Shown here: positions 50,538 through 61,168 of the stretch, in pieces
Layout of the letters: each line of letters starts with the position of its first letter
Numbering within the stretch: the stretch's first letter is position 1
NCBI GenBank assembly: GCA_021738245.1
Contig: JAIPCJ010000003.1
Coordinates: 1 to 64,000, forward strand
Length of the DNA: 64,000 nt
Source: Methylotenera sp.
GTDB lineage: Bacteria > Pseudomonadota > Gammaproteobacteria > Burkholderiales > Burkholderiaceae_C
Direction: 5' to 3'
Made by a program: the position numbers and the translations under genes
Notes under the pieces: generated by a model
What the model was told of the DNA's origin: nothing
The model's database searches: none
The model's input: the letters and a program-made list of their open reading frames with translations, nothing else

Positions 50538-50737
50538 GTGAGATATCAGATTTGTGGGTGCTCGCAGCAGTTCTGGCGGGGGTGGTCTGATTCTGCATCC
50601 CCACCCCCGTTGTACGGCGGGGGTGCAATTCAGCATAGTGCAATCAGGCCTCAGGAACGTGCCTGTTTCACGACCTGGGCTCGCCAGGGCCGCTGCTAGA
50701 CTGCCCCGAAACCACAATCCAGGCTGACGCCCGCTTC
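50538..50737. promoter_or_regulatory. Divergent control region between cheR and the GGDEF gene
   Basis: A 200-bp gap between divergent genes. It contains repeated GGGGGTG/CACCCCC inverted segments near 50578-50623. A TAGACT (50696-50701) could be a -10 for the plus-strand genes; no good -35 and no clear flagellar sigma-28 promoter was seen. Confidence 0.35.
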
Positions 50738-51475
50738 TTGGAACACCGCTTGCCCGCCTCACAACTGATCGACGCTGCCGCGCTGGATCTGGACCAGGCC
50801 CTGCAATTGCTGCAGCAGGCCGGCGCGCTGCTGCCGGATGCGGCCCCTCACAGCGCCGCCTGGTTGCAGGCCGTGCTCGATGCGCTGTGCGACCTCTCCA
50901 GCAAGGACGCGCTGACCGGGCTGGTGAACCGGCGCAGCTTCGAGATGTCTCTGGCCCGCGAGGTCGACCGCGTCGCCCGGGCGGGCGAGCCGGCCCTGCT
51001 GCTGATGCTGGACATCGACCACTTCAAGGCGGTTAACGACACCCATGGTCATCTCGCCGGCGATCAGGTGATTCGCGCCGTGGCCCGCGCCGTCGAGCAG
51101 ACCGTTCGCCCCATGGACCTCGTGGCCCGCGTGGGCGGCGAAGAGTTCGCCATCATCCTGCCCAACTGCGCGACCCATGTCGGGCTGGCCGTGGCCGAGC
51201 GGGTGCGCGAGCGGGTGTCGGAGCTGGCCATCGAGGTCGCCCCGGGTCAGATGCACCATGTGACGGTCAGCCTGGGCGGCGCTTTTGCCCCGCAGTGGGT
51301 GCGCTCCTCGCCGCTGCTCTGGACGGAACGCGCCGACCGCCAGCTCTACCGTGCCAAGGCCGAGGGCCGCAACCGTGCCTGCCTGGAGCCCCAGGTGGAC
51401 TCCCTGGTCAGTGCCGAAGAAAAGGGCATGCTGTACGCCACGCTGAATTTCGAATCGCAACAGGACCTGCCATGA
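50738..51475 (+). CDS. Diguanylate cyclase (GGDEF)
   Basis: Makes c-di-GMP from two GTP. The 245-residue soluble protein has a short helical N-terminus, then a full GGDEF domain: LTGLVNRRSFEMSLAREVDR, LLLMLDIDHFKAVNDTHGHL and the active site ARVGGEEFAIILPN. An inhibitory-site RxxD (RPMD) stands five residues before GGEEF, so product feedback is likely. Start is TTG 50738 or TTG 50750; neither has a clear ribosome site. It overlaps the next gene by 4 bp (ATGA). Confidence 0.9.
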   Translation: MEHRLPASQLIDAAALDLDQALQLLQQAGALLPDAAPHSAAWLQAVLDALCDLSSKDALTGLVNRRSFEMSLAREVDRVARAGEPALLLMLDIDHFKAVNDTHGHLAGDQVIRAVARAVEQTVRPMDLVARVGGEEFAIILPNCATHVGLAVAERVRERVSELAIEVAPGQMHHVTVSLGGAFAPQWVRSSPLLWTERADRQLYRAKAEGRNRACLEPQVDSLVSAEEKGMLYATLNFESQQDLP

Positions 51476-52269
51476 GCACGACTCCCGATCCTGCTGCCTC
51501 CCGCCCTGCACGCTCCGGCGCCCGCACGCTTGCCGTGACCAGCGGCAAGGGCGGCGTGGGCAAGACCTTCGTCACCGCCAACCTGGCCGCGGCCCTGGCC
51601 GCGCGCGGCCAGAAGGTGCTCGTGCTGGACGCCGACCTGGGCCTGGCCAACCTCGACGTGGTGCTGAACCTGCACCCCAAGCTGACGCTGCATGACGTCT
51701 TCACCGAGAAGGCCACGCTGGAGCAGGCCATCCTGCCGGCGCCGGGGGGCTTCTCGGTCCTGCTGGCCGGCTCCGGCATGGTGGAGTACTCGCGCCTCAC
51801 GCCCGAGGTGCGCGACAAGCTGCTGCACATCATCGACCTGGTCAAGCCGCGCTTCGACTGGGTGCTGCTGGACACCGGCGCGGGCATCTCCGACGTGGTG
51901 CTGTTCGCCATCTCGCTGGCGCAGGACGTGCTCGTGGTCGCCACACCCGAACCCACCTCGCTGACTGACGCCTACGCCACCATCAAGGTGCTGGCCACGC
52001 AGCAGGAGCGCCGCCAGGTGGGCCTGTTGGTGAACCAGGCCAACCGCGTCGGCGAAGGCAAGCTCATCTGCGGGCAGCTGCAGCAGGTGCTCCAGCGCTT
52101 CGTGGGCGCCATGCCCGGCGCGGGCTTCCGGCTCGAGTTGCTGGGCGAGGTCAAGTCCGATCCAGCCGTGCGCCAGGCGGTGCTCAAGCGCCAACTCATG
52201 CTGGAGCACTACCCCGGCTGCGACGCTGCCCAGGCCATCAAGGCGCTGGCGGCCAAGCTGGTGGGCTGA
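51472..52269 (+). CDS. MinD/ParA-family ATPase, FleN/FlhG-like
   Basis: The 265 residues show a deviant Walker A VTSGKGGVGKTFVTANLAAA, VLDADLGLANLDVVLNLHPK and WVLLDTGAGISDVVLFA. This pattern is typical of FleN/FlhG, which limit flagellar number and interact with c-di-GMP pathways, but MinD-like plasmid or chromosome partition roles cannot be excluded. No flhF or fliA is adjacent. It is translationally coupled to the diguanylate cyclase. Confidence 0.85.
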   Translation: MSTTPDPAASRPARSGARTLAVTSGKGGVGKTFVTANLAAALAARGQKVLVLDADLGLANLDVVLNLHPKLTLHDVFTEKATLEQAILPAPGGFSVLLAGSGMVEYSRLTPEVRDKLLHIIDLVKPRFDWVLLDTGAGISDVVLFAISLAQDVLVVATPEPTSLTDAYATIKVLATQQERRQVGLLVNQANRVGEGKLICGQLQQVLQRFVGAMPGAGFRLELLGEVKSDPAVRQAVLKRQLMLEHYPGCDAAQAIKALAAKLVG

Positions 52270-52273
52270 AGCC

Positions 52274-52681
52274 GTGACGGCGCCCACGCCCGAGGCGTCG
52301 CCCGCGACGGCCTTCGACTGGATCGGTGGCGAGCCGCGAGTGCGCGCGCTCGTCGATCGCTTCTATGACCTGATGGACCTCGAGCCTCGCTATGCGCGGC
52401 TGCGCGCGGCCCACGGCACCACGCTGGACGGCGCTCGGGACAAGCTGTTCTGGTTCCTGTGCGGCTGGCTCGGTGGCCCGGATCACTACATCAGCCGCTT
52501 TGGTCACCCGCGCTTGCGGGCACGCCATTTGCCCTTTCGCATCGGCATCGCCGAGCGCGACGAATGGCTGGCCTGCATGAGCCAGGCGATGCAGGAGACC
52601 GAGGTCGATCCGGCGCTGCAGGCGCGCCTGGCCGAGTCCTTTGCCGGCACCGCCGACTGGATGCGCAACGCCGGTGCTTGA
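52274..52681 (+). CDS. Group II truncated hemoglobin
   Basis: A 2/2-fold globin of 135 residues. The B10 Tyr is in LVDRFYDLMDLEP. The proximal His lies in the HPRLRARHLPFRIG segment, followed by the conserved G8 Trp in ERDEWLACM. These features fit group II (TrHbO). Roles in the family include O2 and NO/peroxide chemistry. Start is GTG, 4 bp after the ATPase gene, so it appears to be in the same transcript. Confidence 0.9.
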   Translation: MTAPTPEASPATAFDWIGGEPRVRALVDRFYDLMDLEPRYARLRAAHGTTLDGARDKLFWFLCGWLGGPDHYISRFGHPRLRARHLPFRIGIAERDEWLACMSQAMQETEVDPALQARLAESFAGTADWMRNAGA

Positions 52682-52774
52682 CGCGCGCACAGCGGCGCAG
52701 CGGAGGTCAGCTTCGCGCGACGTTTTTGTAACGGTTGCTGGCGCCGCGCTGGCGTGCAATTAGCATGCCGCCCA

Positions 52775-53161
52775 ATGAACGCAACTGCCGAGTTTTCGCA
52801 TGTGCTCGTCGTCGACGACAACCTGGATGCCGCCGAGGTACTGGCGCTGCTGATTGAGACCGAAGGCTTCACCGCGAGCGTCGCGCGCAACCTGGCCACG
52901 GCTCGCGGCGAGGTGCGCGCGCGCCGGCCGGCCATCGTGCTGCTGGACCTCAATCTGCCGGATGGCAACGGCCTGGCGCTGCTGAGCGAAATCAAGTCTG
53001 ACCCGCAGACGGCGCGCGTTCAGGTCGTGGTGCTCAGCGGCATGCTGGACGACAAGGTCATGGCGCAGGCGCGTGCGCTGGGTGCCTGCGCCTTTCTCGT
53101 GAAGCCCTTCGAGCACGATCAGCTCAGTCAGGTGCTGCAACTGGCGCAGGCGGCCGCGTGA
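52775..53161 (+). CDS. Single-domain response regulator
   Basis: A stand-alone receiver of 128 residues without an output domain. The acidic pair is in VLVVDDNLDAAEVLALLIET, the phospho-acceptor Asp in IVLLDLNLPDGNGLALLSEI, and the Lys in ACAFLVKPFEHDQL. The ATG at 52775 is preferred to GTG 52754. It overlaps the bacteriophytochrome start by 4 bp and is likely its partner, as is common for bacterial phytochrome kinases. Confidence 0.92.
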   Translation: MNATAEFSHVLVVDDNLDAAEVLALLIETEGFTASVARNLATARGEVRARRPAIVLLDLNLPDGNGLALLSEIKSDPQTARVQVVVLSGMLDDKVMAQARALGACAFLVKPFEHDQLSQVLQLAQAAA

Positions 53162-55341
53162 GTACGCCCACCGACGGCATCGCCGAGCCGGTCACGCTCG
53201 ACAACTGCGACCGCGAGCCCATTCACATTCCGGGCTCCATCCAGCCGCATGGAGCGCTGCTGGCCTTCGACCGCGCCGGCTGCCTGGTGGCCATGAGCGC
53301 CAACGCCAACGCGCTGCTGGGCCTGGCGCTGACGCTGGGCGAGGTGCCGGCCGCGGGCGCGCTGGGCGCCGACCCCGAGGTGACTGAGGCGATTCGCCGT
53401 GGGCGCGCGCTGCTCGACCTTGGCGAGACCATCCCCGAGTCGCTGGAGGTCTCGATCGGCGGCCAGGCCTTCGACCTCGTCGTGCACAGCCATGCGGGCC
53501 GGGTGCTGTGTGAATTCGAGCGACATGCGGCCAGCGCCAACCGGCTCAGCCGCTTCGCGCAGATGGCCTACGGCTCCATGGACAAGTTGCGGCGCCAGCC
53601 CAACATCGACCGGCTGCTGGAGATCGCCGTGAAAGAGGTGCGGGCGATGACGGGCTTCGACCGAGTCATGGCCTATCGGTTCCGGCACGACGACAGCGGC
53701 GACATCGTGGCCGAGGCGCGCCGCGAGGCCCTGGAGCCCTTCCTGGGGCGGCGTTACCCCGCCAGCGACATCCCGGCGCAGGCCCGGCGTCTGTACGTGC
53801 TCAACACCCTGCGGCTGATTGCGGATGTGGGCTATGCGCCGGTACCGCTGCTGGCGGCGCCGGGCCAGGCCGCGCCGCTGGACCTGAGCCACAGCGTGCT
53901 GCGCAGCGTGTCGCCCGTGCATGTCGAGTACCTGGGCAACATGGGCGTTCAGGCGTCCATGAGTGTGTCCATCGTGGTGGCCGGGCGCCTGTGGGGCATG
54001 GTGGCCTGCCATCACATGGCGCCCTGGCATGTGCCTCATGCGGTGCGCATGGCCTGCGATGTCGTGGCGCAGTTGATTGCGGCCTCGGTGCAGTCCTTCG
54101 ACGCCCGCGAGCGCGAGTCGACGGTGGCGCGCGCTTCGGCTCTGCGGGCCGATATCGCAGCGCAGGTCGCACAGGGGCATGAAGCAGTGGATGTGCTGGC
54201 CCGCGAGGCGTCAGCCATCGGCGACATCCTCGGCGCCGAGGCCGTCTTCGTCAGCCAGGACGGGCGGTTGCGCGCCCACGGCGGCGTGGATGAAGCCTGG
54301 GCCGCGCAATTGCTCGACCATCTGCAGGCCCAGGATCAGCCCTTCGTGCACATCCATCGGGCCGACGCGCTGCCCGTGGCCAGCGAGCCGCGTTACAGCG
54401 GCGTGCTGGCGTTGCGCTTCGATGCCGCACGCCAGGGCTGGCTGGTGGCGCTTCGGCGCGAGCAGATCGAGACCATCCGCTGGGGCGGCAAGCCGGAGAA
54501 GGTCTATCAACACGGCCCGCTCGGCCCCCGGCTGACACCGCGTGGCTCGTTCGACGAGTGGCGCGAGACCGTGCGAGGCACGGCGGTGCCCTGGTCCGAC
54601 ACCTTGCTCGAAATCGCACGCCAGTTGCAAGACAGTGTCAGCCGCGTGAACGCGGATCGGGTGCTCGAACTGGACCGCCTGCGCTCGCAGCTCTGGGCCG
54701 TGCTGGGCCATGACCTGCGTGACCCGCTGCACGCGCTGAGCATGGCCTCCGTCGCGCTGGACCGGCAGCCCGCCGCGGGGCGCATCACGACCGTGATCCG
54801 CAACTCGACCAACCGCATGCAGCGCCTGCTGCGCGATCTGCAGGACATCACCCGCATTCAGAACGGGCTGGGCCTGGCCATCGACCTGGAAGACGTGGAC
54901 CTCTCAGCCCTGCTCGGCCAGTTGCTCGACGACCAGCGCGCCACCTATCCAGACATGACGGTGGATGCCGCGCTGCCAGCCCGCCTGCCGGCGCGCATCG
55001 ACCCGATGCGCTTCCTGCAGATGGTGGCCAACCTGCTGAGCAACGCTCGCCACCACGGCGACGGGCGCGTGAAGCTGGTGCTGCGCGAGGCGCAGGGGCA
55101 GGTCGAGCTCGACATCCGCAATCCGTCGCCACCCATCGACGAGGAGCTGGTGGAGGGCCTGTTCGACCCCTTCAAGCGCAGTGCCATCCGCAATGCGCGC
55201 AACCCCGGCAGCATGGGGCTGGGGCTGTACATCGTCGACCAGGTCGCCCGGGCGCATGGCGGGCAGATCCGCTATGAGCCGGGCGAGGGCGAGGTGATCT
55301 TCGTGCTGAGCCTGCCGCTGCAGCCGGCACCCGCCGGCTGA
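53158..55341 (+). CDS. Bacteriophytochrome sensor histidine kinase
   Basis: A red/far-red light sensor, 727 residues. PAS2 domain (about 10-115) has the biliverdin-binding Cys17 in DNCDREPIHIPGSIQPHG. The GAF domain has RRYPASDIPAQARRLYVLN and VSPVHVEYLGNMGVQASMSV. The PHY domain keeps the WGGKPEKVY and PRGSFDEW (PRxSF tongue) motifs. The kinase H-box His518 is in LGHDLRDPLHALSM, the N-box in LLSNARHHGDG, the G-box in MGLGLYIVDQVAR. No heme oxygenase gene (bphO) is adjacent, so biliverdin must come from elsewhere. Confidence 0.95.
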   Translation: MSTPTDGIAEPVTLDNCDREPIHIPGSIQPHGALLAFDRAGCLVAMSANANALLGLALTLGEVPAAGALGADPEVTEAIRRGRALLDLGETIPESLEVSIGGQAFDLVVHSHAGRVLCEFERHAASANRLSRFAQMAYGSMDKLRRQPNIDRLLEIAVKEVRAMTGFDRVMAYRFRHDDSGDIVAEARREALEPFLGRRYPASDIPAQARRLYVLNTLRLIADVGYAPVPLLAAPGQAAPLDLSHSVLRSVSPVHVEYLGNMGVQASMSVSIVVAGRLWGMVACHHMAPWHVPHAVRMACDVVAQLIAASVQSFDARERESTVARASALRADIAAQVAQGHEAVDVLAREASAIGDILGAEAVFVSQDGRLRAHGGVDEAWAAQLLDHLQAQDQPFVHIHRADALPVASEPRYSGVLALRFDAARQGWLVALRREQIETIRWGGKPEKVYQHGPLGPRLTPRGSFDEWRETVRGTAVPWSDTLLEIARQLQDSVSRVNADRVLELDRLRSQLWAVLGHDLRDPLHALSMASVALDRQPAAGRITTVIRNSTNRMQRLLRDLQDITRIQNGLGLAIDLEDVDLSALLGQLLDDQRATYPDMTVDAALPARLPARIDPMRFLQMVANLLSNARHHGDGRVKLVLREAQGQVELDIRNPSPPIDEELVEGLFDPFKRSAIRNARNPGSMGLGLYIVDQVARAHGGQIRYEPGEGEVIFVLSLPLQPAPAG

Positions 55342-55354
55342 GCGGCGGCATCGA

Positions 55355-56002
55355 TCAGTCGATGCGGAACGCGAAGTCCTGCTGGAACGTCGCATCACCC
55401 TGGCACTGGTAGCCCGCCAGGGCCGCGTCGACCGAGCGTTGCAGCGAGCGGCGCGTCTTGCTGTCCAGCGCGCCTTGCGTCACGCGGAAGTCGGTCTGCA
55501 CCACGCGACCACCACGCACGGTGGCCACCACCTGCAGCACCGCGTCGCCGCTCCAGTTGACTGTGGGCACTTCAGGGCGCGGCATCACCGAGCAGACCGC
55601 GCCTGGCGCCGTGATGCCGGTGGAGGCGGGCGCAGCGGGTGCCGTCGTCGCCGGGCCGCTGCCGCCGCCCGTGGCGAGGCCGGTGCCAGCAGGAACGGCC
55701 AGGGTCGTGTCGCTGAGGGTCGGCGTCGTGGTCGGAGGCGTCGCGACGACCCAGGGTTCCTCTATGGGGGCATGGATGATCGGCGGCGTCAACGTGGGCT
55801 GCTGCGCCTTGATCGGGTCTAGCGGCTTGGGCGGGGGCGAGCTGGCGTCCTTGACCGGCACGAAGGTGGTGACGTCGTTCGGCCTGGCCGGCGGCTTGAT
55901 CAGCCCCGCACTCAGCGCGTAGATGCCCGCCAGGTGCAGGGCGACGACCAGACCGATGCCCGCATAGCGGGTCGGGGCGGGCGATTGACGGGACAGGTTC
56001 AT
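55355..56002 (-). CDS. TonB-like periplasmic-spanning protein
   Basis: A 215-residue protein with one N-terminal membrane anchor (IGLVVALHLAGIYALSAGLI), a Pro/Thr/Ala-rich linker (PPPKPLDPIKAQQPTLTPPI) and a C-terminal domain with the TonB-like pattern VNWSGDAVLQVVATVRGGRV then RRSLQRSVDAALAGYQCQGD. Two Cys residues (CSV and CQG) bracket the C-terminal domain and may form a disulfide. No ExbB/ExbD genes are next to it. Energy transduction is likely but not proven. Confidence 0.72.
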   Translation of the reverse strand: MNLSRQSPAPTRYAGIGLVVALHLAGIYALSAGLIKPPARPNDVTTFVPVKDASSPPPKPLDPIKAQQPTLTPPIIHAPIEEPWVVATPPTTTPTLSDTTLAVPAGTGLATGGGSGPATTAPAAPASTGITAPGAVCSVMPRPEVPTVNWSGDAVLQVVATVRGGRVVQTDFRVTQGALDSKTRRSLQRSVDAALAGYQCQGDATFQQDFAFRID

Positions 56003-56181
56003 GGGCTCTCCTCGGAGTGGGCAGTGGAAACCTCGTGTCCCGAGACGCTTGCGGCGCCGCGGCTTGTTGCGGGTCAGACTACCTCCGCAGGCCGCGCACG
56101 GTCAACGGCGTTAGGCCTCGTCGCGACGGCGCGACGCGGGCAAGTTTCCCCACGGCATGTCAGTGAGCCGTCAGCGCGGCA

Positions 56182-56826
56182 TCACGTGGTGCCGTTCAGC
56201 AGCACCATCAAGGCGCCCGCGCCGCCATCGCTCGCGCGGGCCTGCACAAAGGCGAGCACCTCGTTCTTCTGCACCAGCCAGCGGCGCACGCGCCCCTTGA
56301 GCACCGGCTCACGCCCGGGCGAACCGTGACCCTTGCCGTGAACGACCCGCACACAGCGCAGGCCGCGCCGCGCACTCTCGTGGATGAAGAGGCCCAGGGC
56401 CTCGCGCGCCGCGTCCCGGCGCAGCCCGTGCAGGTCGAGCTGGCCCTGCAGCGCCCAATGGCCGCGTCGCAGCTTGCGCACCACTTCCAGGCTGATGCCG
56501 TCGCGCCGGAACGACAGGGTCTCGTCGGTGTCGAGCAGGGTGTCGATGTCGATCTCGTCGGACAGCGCCTGCAGCAGCACGGCTCGCTCGTCCGCCTCGC
56601 GCTGGCGCGGCTCGGGCGCCGGTTGCTCGCGCTCGTGCAGCACGCGGTCGACCTGCCTCAAGGGCGTCACCGGGCCGACCGTGAGCTCGAACACCCGGCG
56701 CTCCTGCTCGGCCAGGCGCAGGGCGGCTGCCACGCGCTCTCGCTCGACCTCGGCCGCCAGCCGCGCGGCCGCCAGCTCCCGGGCGAGCGGCTTGAGGTCG
56801 GCCAGGCTGCGCACCACCTTGCTCAC
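56182..56826 (-). CDS. Smr-domain protein
   Basis: A 214-residue protein with an N-terminal charged helix and a C-terminal Smr (MutS2-related) nuclease domain. [20 protein letters not shown] has the LDLHG motif, and [20 protein letters not shown] the HGKG motif. The C-terminus [19 protein letters not shown] is typical of SmrA-type proteins. It overlaps the radC stop by 4 bp, so the two are probably co-transcribed; both are linked to nucleic-acid repair or processing. Confidence 0.88.
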   Translation of the reverse strand: MSKVVRSLADLKPLARELAAARLAAEVERERVAAALRLAEQERRVFELTVGPVTPLRQVDRVLHEREQPAPEPRQREADERAVLLQALSDEIDIDTLLDTDETLSFRRDGISLEVVRKLRRGHWALQGQLDLHGLRRDAAREALGLFIHESARRGLRCVRVVHGKGHGSPGREPVLKGRVRRWLVQKNEVLAFVQARASDGGAGALMVLLNGTT

Positions 56827-57497
56827 AGCAGTCCTCGCTCGGCGAAGGACACCACCTCACCGCCGCCCACCACGAGGTGGTCGATGACCCGCACGTCCAC
56901 CAGCGCCAGGGCGTCGGTCAGGCGCCGCGTCAGCAGTTCGTCCGCCTGTGACGGCTCGGCATGGCCGCTGGGGTGGTTGTGCGCGAGGATGACCGCGCCG
57001 GCGCCCAGGGCCAGTGCGCGCTTGACGACCTCGCGCGGGTGCACGGTGGTGGAGGTGAGCGAGCCCTGGAACAGCGTCTCCAGGGCGATCAAGCGCAGCT
57101 GGGCATCCAGGAAGAGGGCGGCAAACACCTCGTGGCCCAGACCGCCGAGGTGCAGGCGCACATAGGTCTTGACCGTGCCGACGTCGGTCAGCGCCGCTTT
57201 TTCGGCCAGCCGCTGGCCGAGCGAGCGCCGGGTGATCTCGAGCACCGCGGCAATCTCCGCGCGCTTGGCCGGGCCCAGACCCTTGACCGTGCCGAGCTGT
57301 TGCGCGTCGGTGGCCAGCAGCCCGGCCCAGCCTCCGAACCGGTCGAGCAGGCTCTGCGCGAGCTGCAGCACCGGCATGCCTTGCACGCCGGTGCGCAGCA
57401 GCAGGGCGAGCAGTTCGGCGTCCGCCAGCGCCTGCGGACCCCGGGCGAGCAGCTTCTCGCGCGGGCGTGCATCCGGGGGCAGGTGGGTCAGCGGCAT
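56823..57497 (-). CDS. radC: RadC/MPN-domain protein
   Basis: The 224 residues include an N-terminal helix-hairpin-helix region ([20 protein letters not shown]) and a C-terminal JAB/MPN metal domain with [20 protein letters not shown] and an Asp shortly after. The full HxH...S...D motif is present. The cellular role of RadC is debated despite its DNA-repair name. It is divergent from fkpB by 39 bp. Confidence 0.93.
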   Translation of the reverse strand: MPLTHLPPDARPREKLLARGPQALADAELLALLLRTGVQGMPVLQLAQSLLDRFGGWAGLLATDAQQLGTVKGLGPAKRAEIAAVLEITRRSLGQRLAEKAALTDVGTVKTYVRLHLGGLGHEVFAALFLDAQLRLIALETLFQGSLTSTTVHPREVVKRALALGAGAVILAHNHPSGHAEPSQADELLTRRLTDALALVDVRVIDHLVVGGGEVVSFAERGLL

Positions 57498-57536
57498 AAA
57501 ATCGGCAGTCTAGCCAAGCGCTTCCAACCCTTGCCA

Positions 57537-57980
57537 ATGAACCCCATCCAGGCCGGCTCCTTCCTCACGCTGCATTACCGGCTCTCGGGCCCGGACGGCG
57601 CCGACATCGTCAATACCTTCAACGACAAGCCCGCGACCCTGTCTCTGGGTGCGGGCCAGCTGTCACCCGCCATCGAGGCGCGCCTCATCGGCCTGCCCGA
57701 GGGCGCGCACGAGCGCTTCGAGCTCGCGCCAGGCGAAGCCTTCGGTGACCGCAACCCTGAACTGCTGCAGCGGGTCAAGCTGTCTCTGCTTCGCCAGCTC
57801 GGCGACCCGGACGAGACCTACCACGTCGGCGACGTGGTGCAGTTCCCCGGTCCGGACGGGCAGGGTGGCTATGCCGGCGTGGTGCGCGAACTCGGCGACG
57901 AGGCGTTGCTGTTCGACTTCAACCACCCGCTTGCTGGCCAGCCGGTCAGCTTCGAGGTGCAAGTGATCGGGGTGCTGTGA
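57537..57980 (+). CDS. fkpB: FKBP-type peptidyl-prolyl cis-trans isomerase, SlpA/FkpB-like
   Basis: A small cytoplasmic foldase of 147 residues. It starts [20 protein letters not shown] and has an insert-in-flap (IF) region from [20 protein letters not shown] onward. [20 protein letters not shown] is the family signature. The ATG at 57537 begins the conserved part; the track ORF starting at 56961 is antisense to radC and rejected. It is coupled to ispH (TGATG overlap). Confidence 0.94.
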   Translation: MNPIQAGSFLTLHYRLSGPDGADIVNTFNDKPATLSLGAGQLSPAIEARLIGLPEGAHERFELAPGEAFGDRNPELLQRVKLSLLRQLGDPDETYHVGDVVQFPGPDGQGGYAGVVRELGDEALLFDFNHPLAGQPVSFEVQVIGVL

Positions 57981-58957
57981 TGACGGGCGTCGTGCATCCT
58001 CAGGAAGTGCTGCTGGCCGAGCCGCGGGGCTTTTGTGCCGGCGTGGACCGCGCCATCGAGATCGTGGAGCGGGCGCTGGTGAAGTTCGGCGCGCCCATCT
58101 ATGTGCGCCATGAGATCGTCCACAACACCTACGTCGTGAACGACCTCAAGTCGCGCGGCGCCATCTTCATCGAAGAGCTGTCGGAAGTGCCGGCCGGCGC
58201 CACGCTGGTGTTCAGCGCGCACGGTGTCAGCCAGGAGGTGCGCCGCGAGGCAGCGGCCCGCGGCTTTCAAGTGTTCGACGCCACCTGCCCGCTGGTGACC
58301 AAGGTGCACGTCGAAGTGGCCAAGCTTCACCGTGAAGGCTACGAATTCATCATGATCGGGCACAAGGGGCACCCTGAAGTCGAAGGCACCATGGGGCAGC
58401 TGACGGACGGCATCTTCCTGGTGGAAGAGGTGGAGGACGTTGCCCGCGTGAAGGTCAAGGACCCGTCCAAGCTCGCCGTGGTCACGCAGACCACGCTCAG
58501 CGTGGACGATGCGGCCGACATCCTGGCCGAGGTCAAGCGCGTCTTCCCCCAGGTGCGCGAGCCCAAGCAGCAGGACATCTGCTACGCCACGCAGAACCGG
58601 CAGGACGCCGTCAAGGTGCTGGCGCCGCAGGTGGACGTGGTCATCGTGGTCGGCAGCCCCACCAGCTCCAACAGCAATCGGCTGCGTGAGCTGGCCGAGC
58701 GCCTGGGCACGCCGGGCTACATGGTCGACGCCGCGGAAGACCTGAAGGCCGAGTGGCTGGAAGACCGGCCGCGCGTGGGGCTGACGGCCGGCGCTTCCGC
58801 GCCCGACGTGCTGGTGCAGGCCGTGATCGACCGCCTGCGGGCCCTGGGCGCGATGACCGTGCGCAGTCTGCCGGGCGTGGAAGAGCATGTGCGCTTCCCG
58901 CTGCCGATGGGCCTGGGTGACAAGTCCATGGCCGAGGTGAGCGCCTCCCGATCTTGA
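57980..58957 (+). CDS. ispH: 4-hydroxy-3-methylbut-2-enyl diphosphate reductase
   Basis: Last step of the MEP pathway, giving IPP and DMAPP. The 325 residues carry three cluster Cys residues: [37 protein letters not shown] and [41 protein letters not shown] and [19 protein letters not shown] are also typical. GTG 57977 is an alternative start one codon upstream. The fkpB-ispH order is conserved. Confidence 0.97.
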   Translation: MTGVVHPQEVLLAEPRGFCAGVDRAIEIVERALVKFGAPIYVRHEIVHNTYVVNDLKSRGAIFIEELSEVPAGATLVFSAHGVSQEVRREAAARGFQVFDATCPLVTKVHVEVAKLHREGYEFIMIGHKGHPEVEGTMGQLTDGIFLVEEVEDVARVKVKDPSKLAVVTQTTLSVDDAADILAEVKRVFPQVREPKQQDICYATQNRQDAVKVLAPQVDVVIVVGSPTSSNSNRLRELAERLGTPGYMVDAAEDLKAEWLEDRPRVGLTAGASAPDVLVQAVIDRLRALGAMTVRSLPGVEEHVRFPLPMGLGDKSMAEVSASRS

Positions 58958-59013
58958 CGCCGGCGCTTCCTGCACCCGGCGGCGCCTGACTTCGGCGCCG
59001 CTGTCGTCTCTGA

Positions 59014-60327
<1,314 letters not shown>

Positions 60328-60342
60328 GCCTGAAAAGCTGGC

Positions 60343-60348
60343 TATAAT
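60343..60348 (+). promoter_or_regulatory. -10 element of tRNA-Ser
   Basis: A perfect TATAAT lies 32 bp before the tRNA 5' end, just after the serS stop. The -35 is weak (candidate TTCGCC at 60317-60322, spacing 20). Confidence 0.55.
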
Positions 60349-60379
60349 GGCTGGCTTCGCACCACAGCGATCAGTACCA

Positions 60380-60470
<91 letters not shown>

Positions 60471-60495
60471 GATACCTTGTCAAGCAAGGTCTTGG

Positions 60496-60541
60496 AAACC
60501 CGCCTAGAGCTCGCCAAGAGCCCCCCTAGAGCGGGTTTCTT
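60496..60541 (+). terminator. Terminator after tRNA-Ser
   Basis: AAACCCGC pairs with GCGGGTTT, with an inner CTAGAGC/CTAGAGC region, followed by CTTCGTTTC. It lies 25 bp after the CCA end. Confidence 0.6.
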
Positions 60542-61168
60542 CGTTTCTGCGGCGCTCAAGTCTGAGTATCAATGTTCCGCGCCGATCGGCGGTGGGCTGA
60601 TTCGGGCGCGATGACGCCACGGCGCCACCACTTTTGCGCTGCGCGCTTGCCGCTTTCGCCTGAGGGGCGACCTCTCGCCAAACTCGCTGGGCAGCGCCTT
60701 CAGAAACTGCATCACGCGCGCGTCCGATAACTCGGTGCGAATATCACCGCCGCGCGGCAATAGGGCAGGTTTCCTGACCTGCCGACGACGAGCCTTCTCG
60801 CGCTCCTGAGCCGCGGCACGTTCGACACGCGCCCGGAGTCTCCCCGATCGCCACTCGCTCGCTGCCCCTCCAGCGAAAGGCCCGGCCACGCGTCTATTCA
60901 AGCGCCGGGCCTGCAAGGCGGCTGTGTGGCTGCCGATCCGCCGCGTGAGGCGTCAGCAAGATGGCGGCGCCGTCTCAGCATCAGGCTGATATTCATCCGG
61001 CACTCGCAAAACTATCTTCTGACCGTGCTCTGAGAGGTTTCCACCTGCAGCGGCACCGGTATCGAAATAGGGCGTTCGCCTGAATGTTCGGTGCTGCGTC
61101 AACCTTCCCGTTCTGCGCCTGCTCAGGGTTTCGGCGCATCAAATCATCAACCTGATTGGAGTTTGGAA
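60542..61168. other. Gene-poor stretch between tRNA-Ser and the paralog pair
   Basis: About 630 bp with no convincing gene. The best ORF is 60569-60916 on the minus strand (115 residues, very Arg-rich, including REKARRRQVRKPALLPRGGD and VMQFLKALPSEFGERS). It lacks a ribosome site and a recognised family; it may be a relic. Composition appears slightly less GC-rich than the neighbours. A decayed mobile element is possible but no integrase or IS ends are visible. Confidence 0.4.

Noticed and set aside
58979-59001. GCGGCGCC/GGCGCCGC hairpin between ispH and serS as a terminator
   Set aside because: The stem is perfect but no T-tract follows; not enough to call termination.
60569-60916. 115-residue Arg-rich minus-strand ORF after tRNA-Ser
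   Set aside because: No ribosome site, no known family and very Arg-rich translation; noted as a possible relic in the region entry but not called as a gene.
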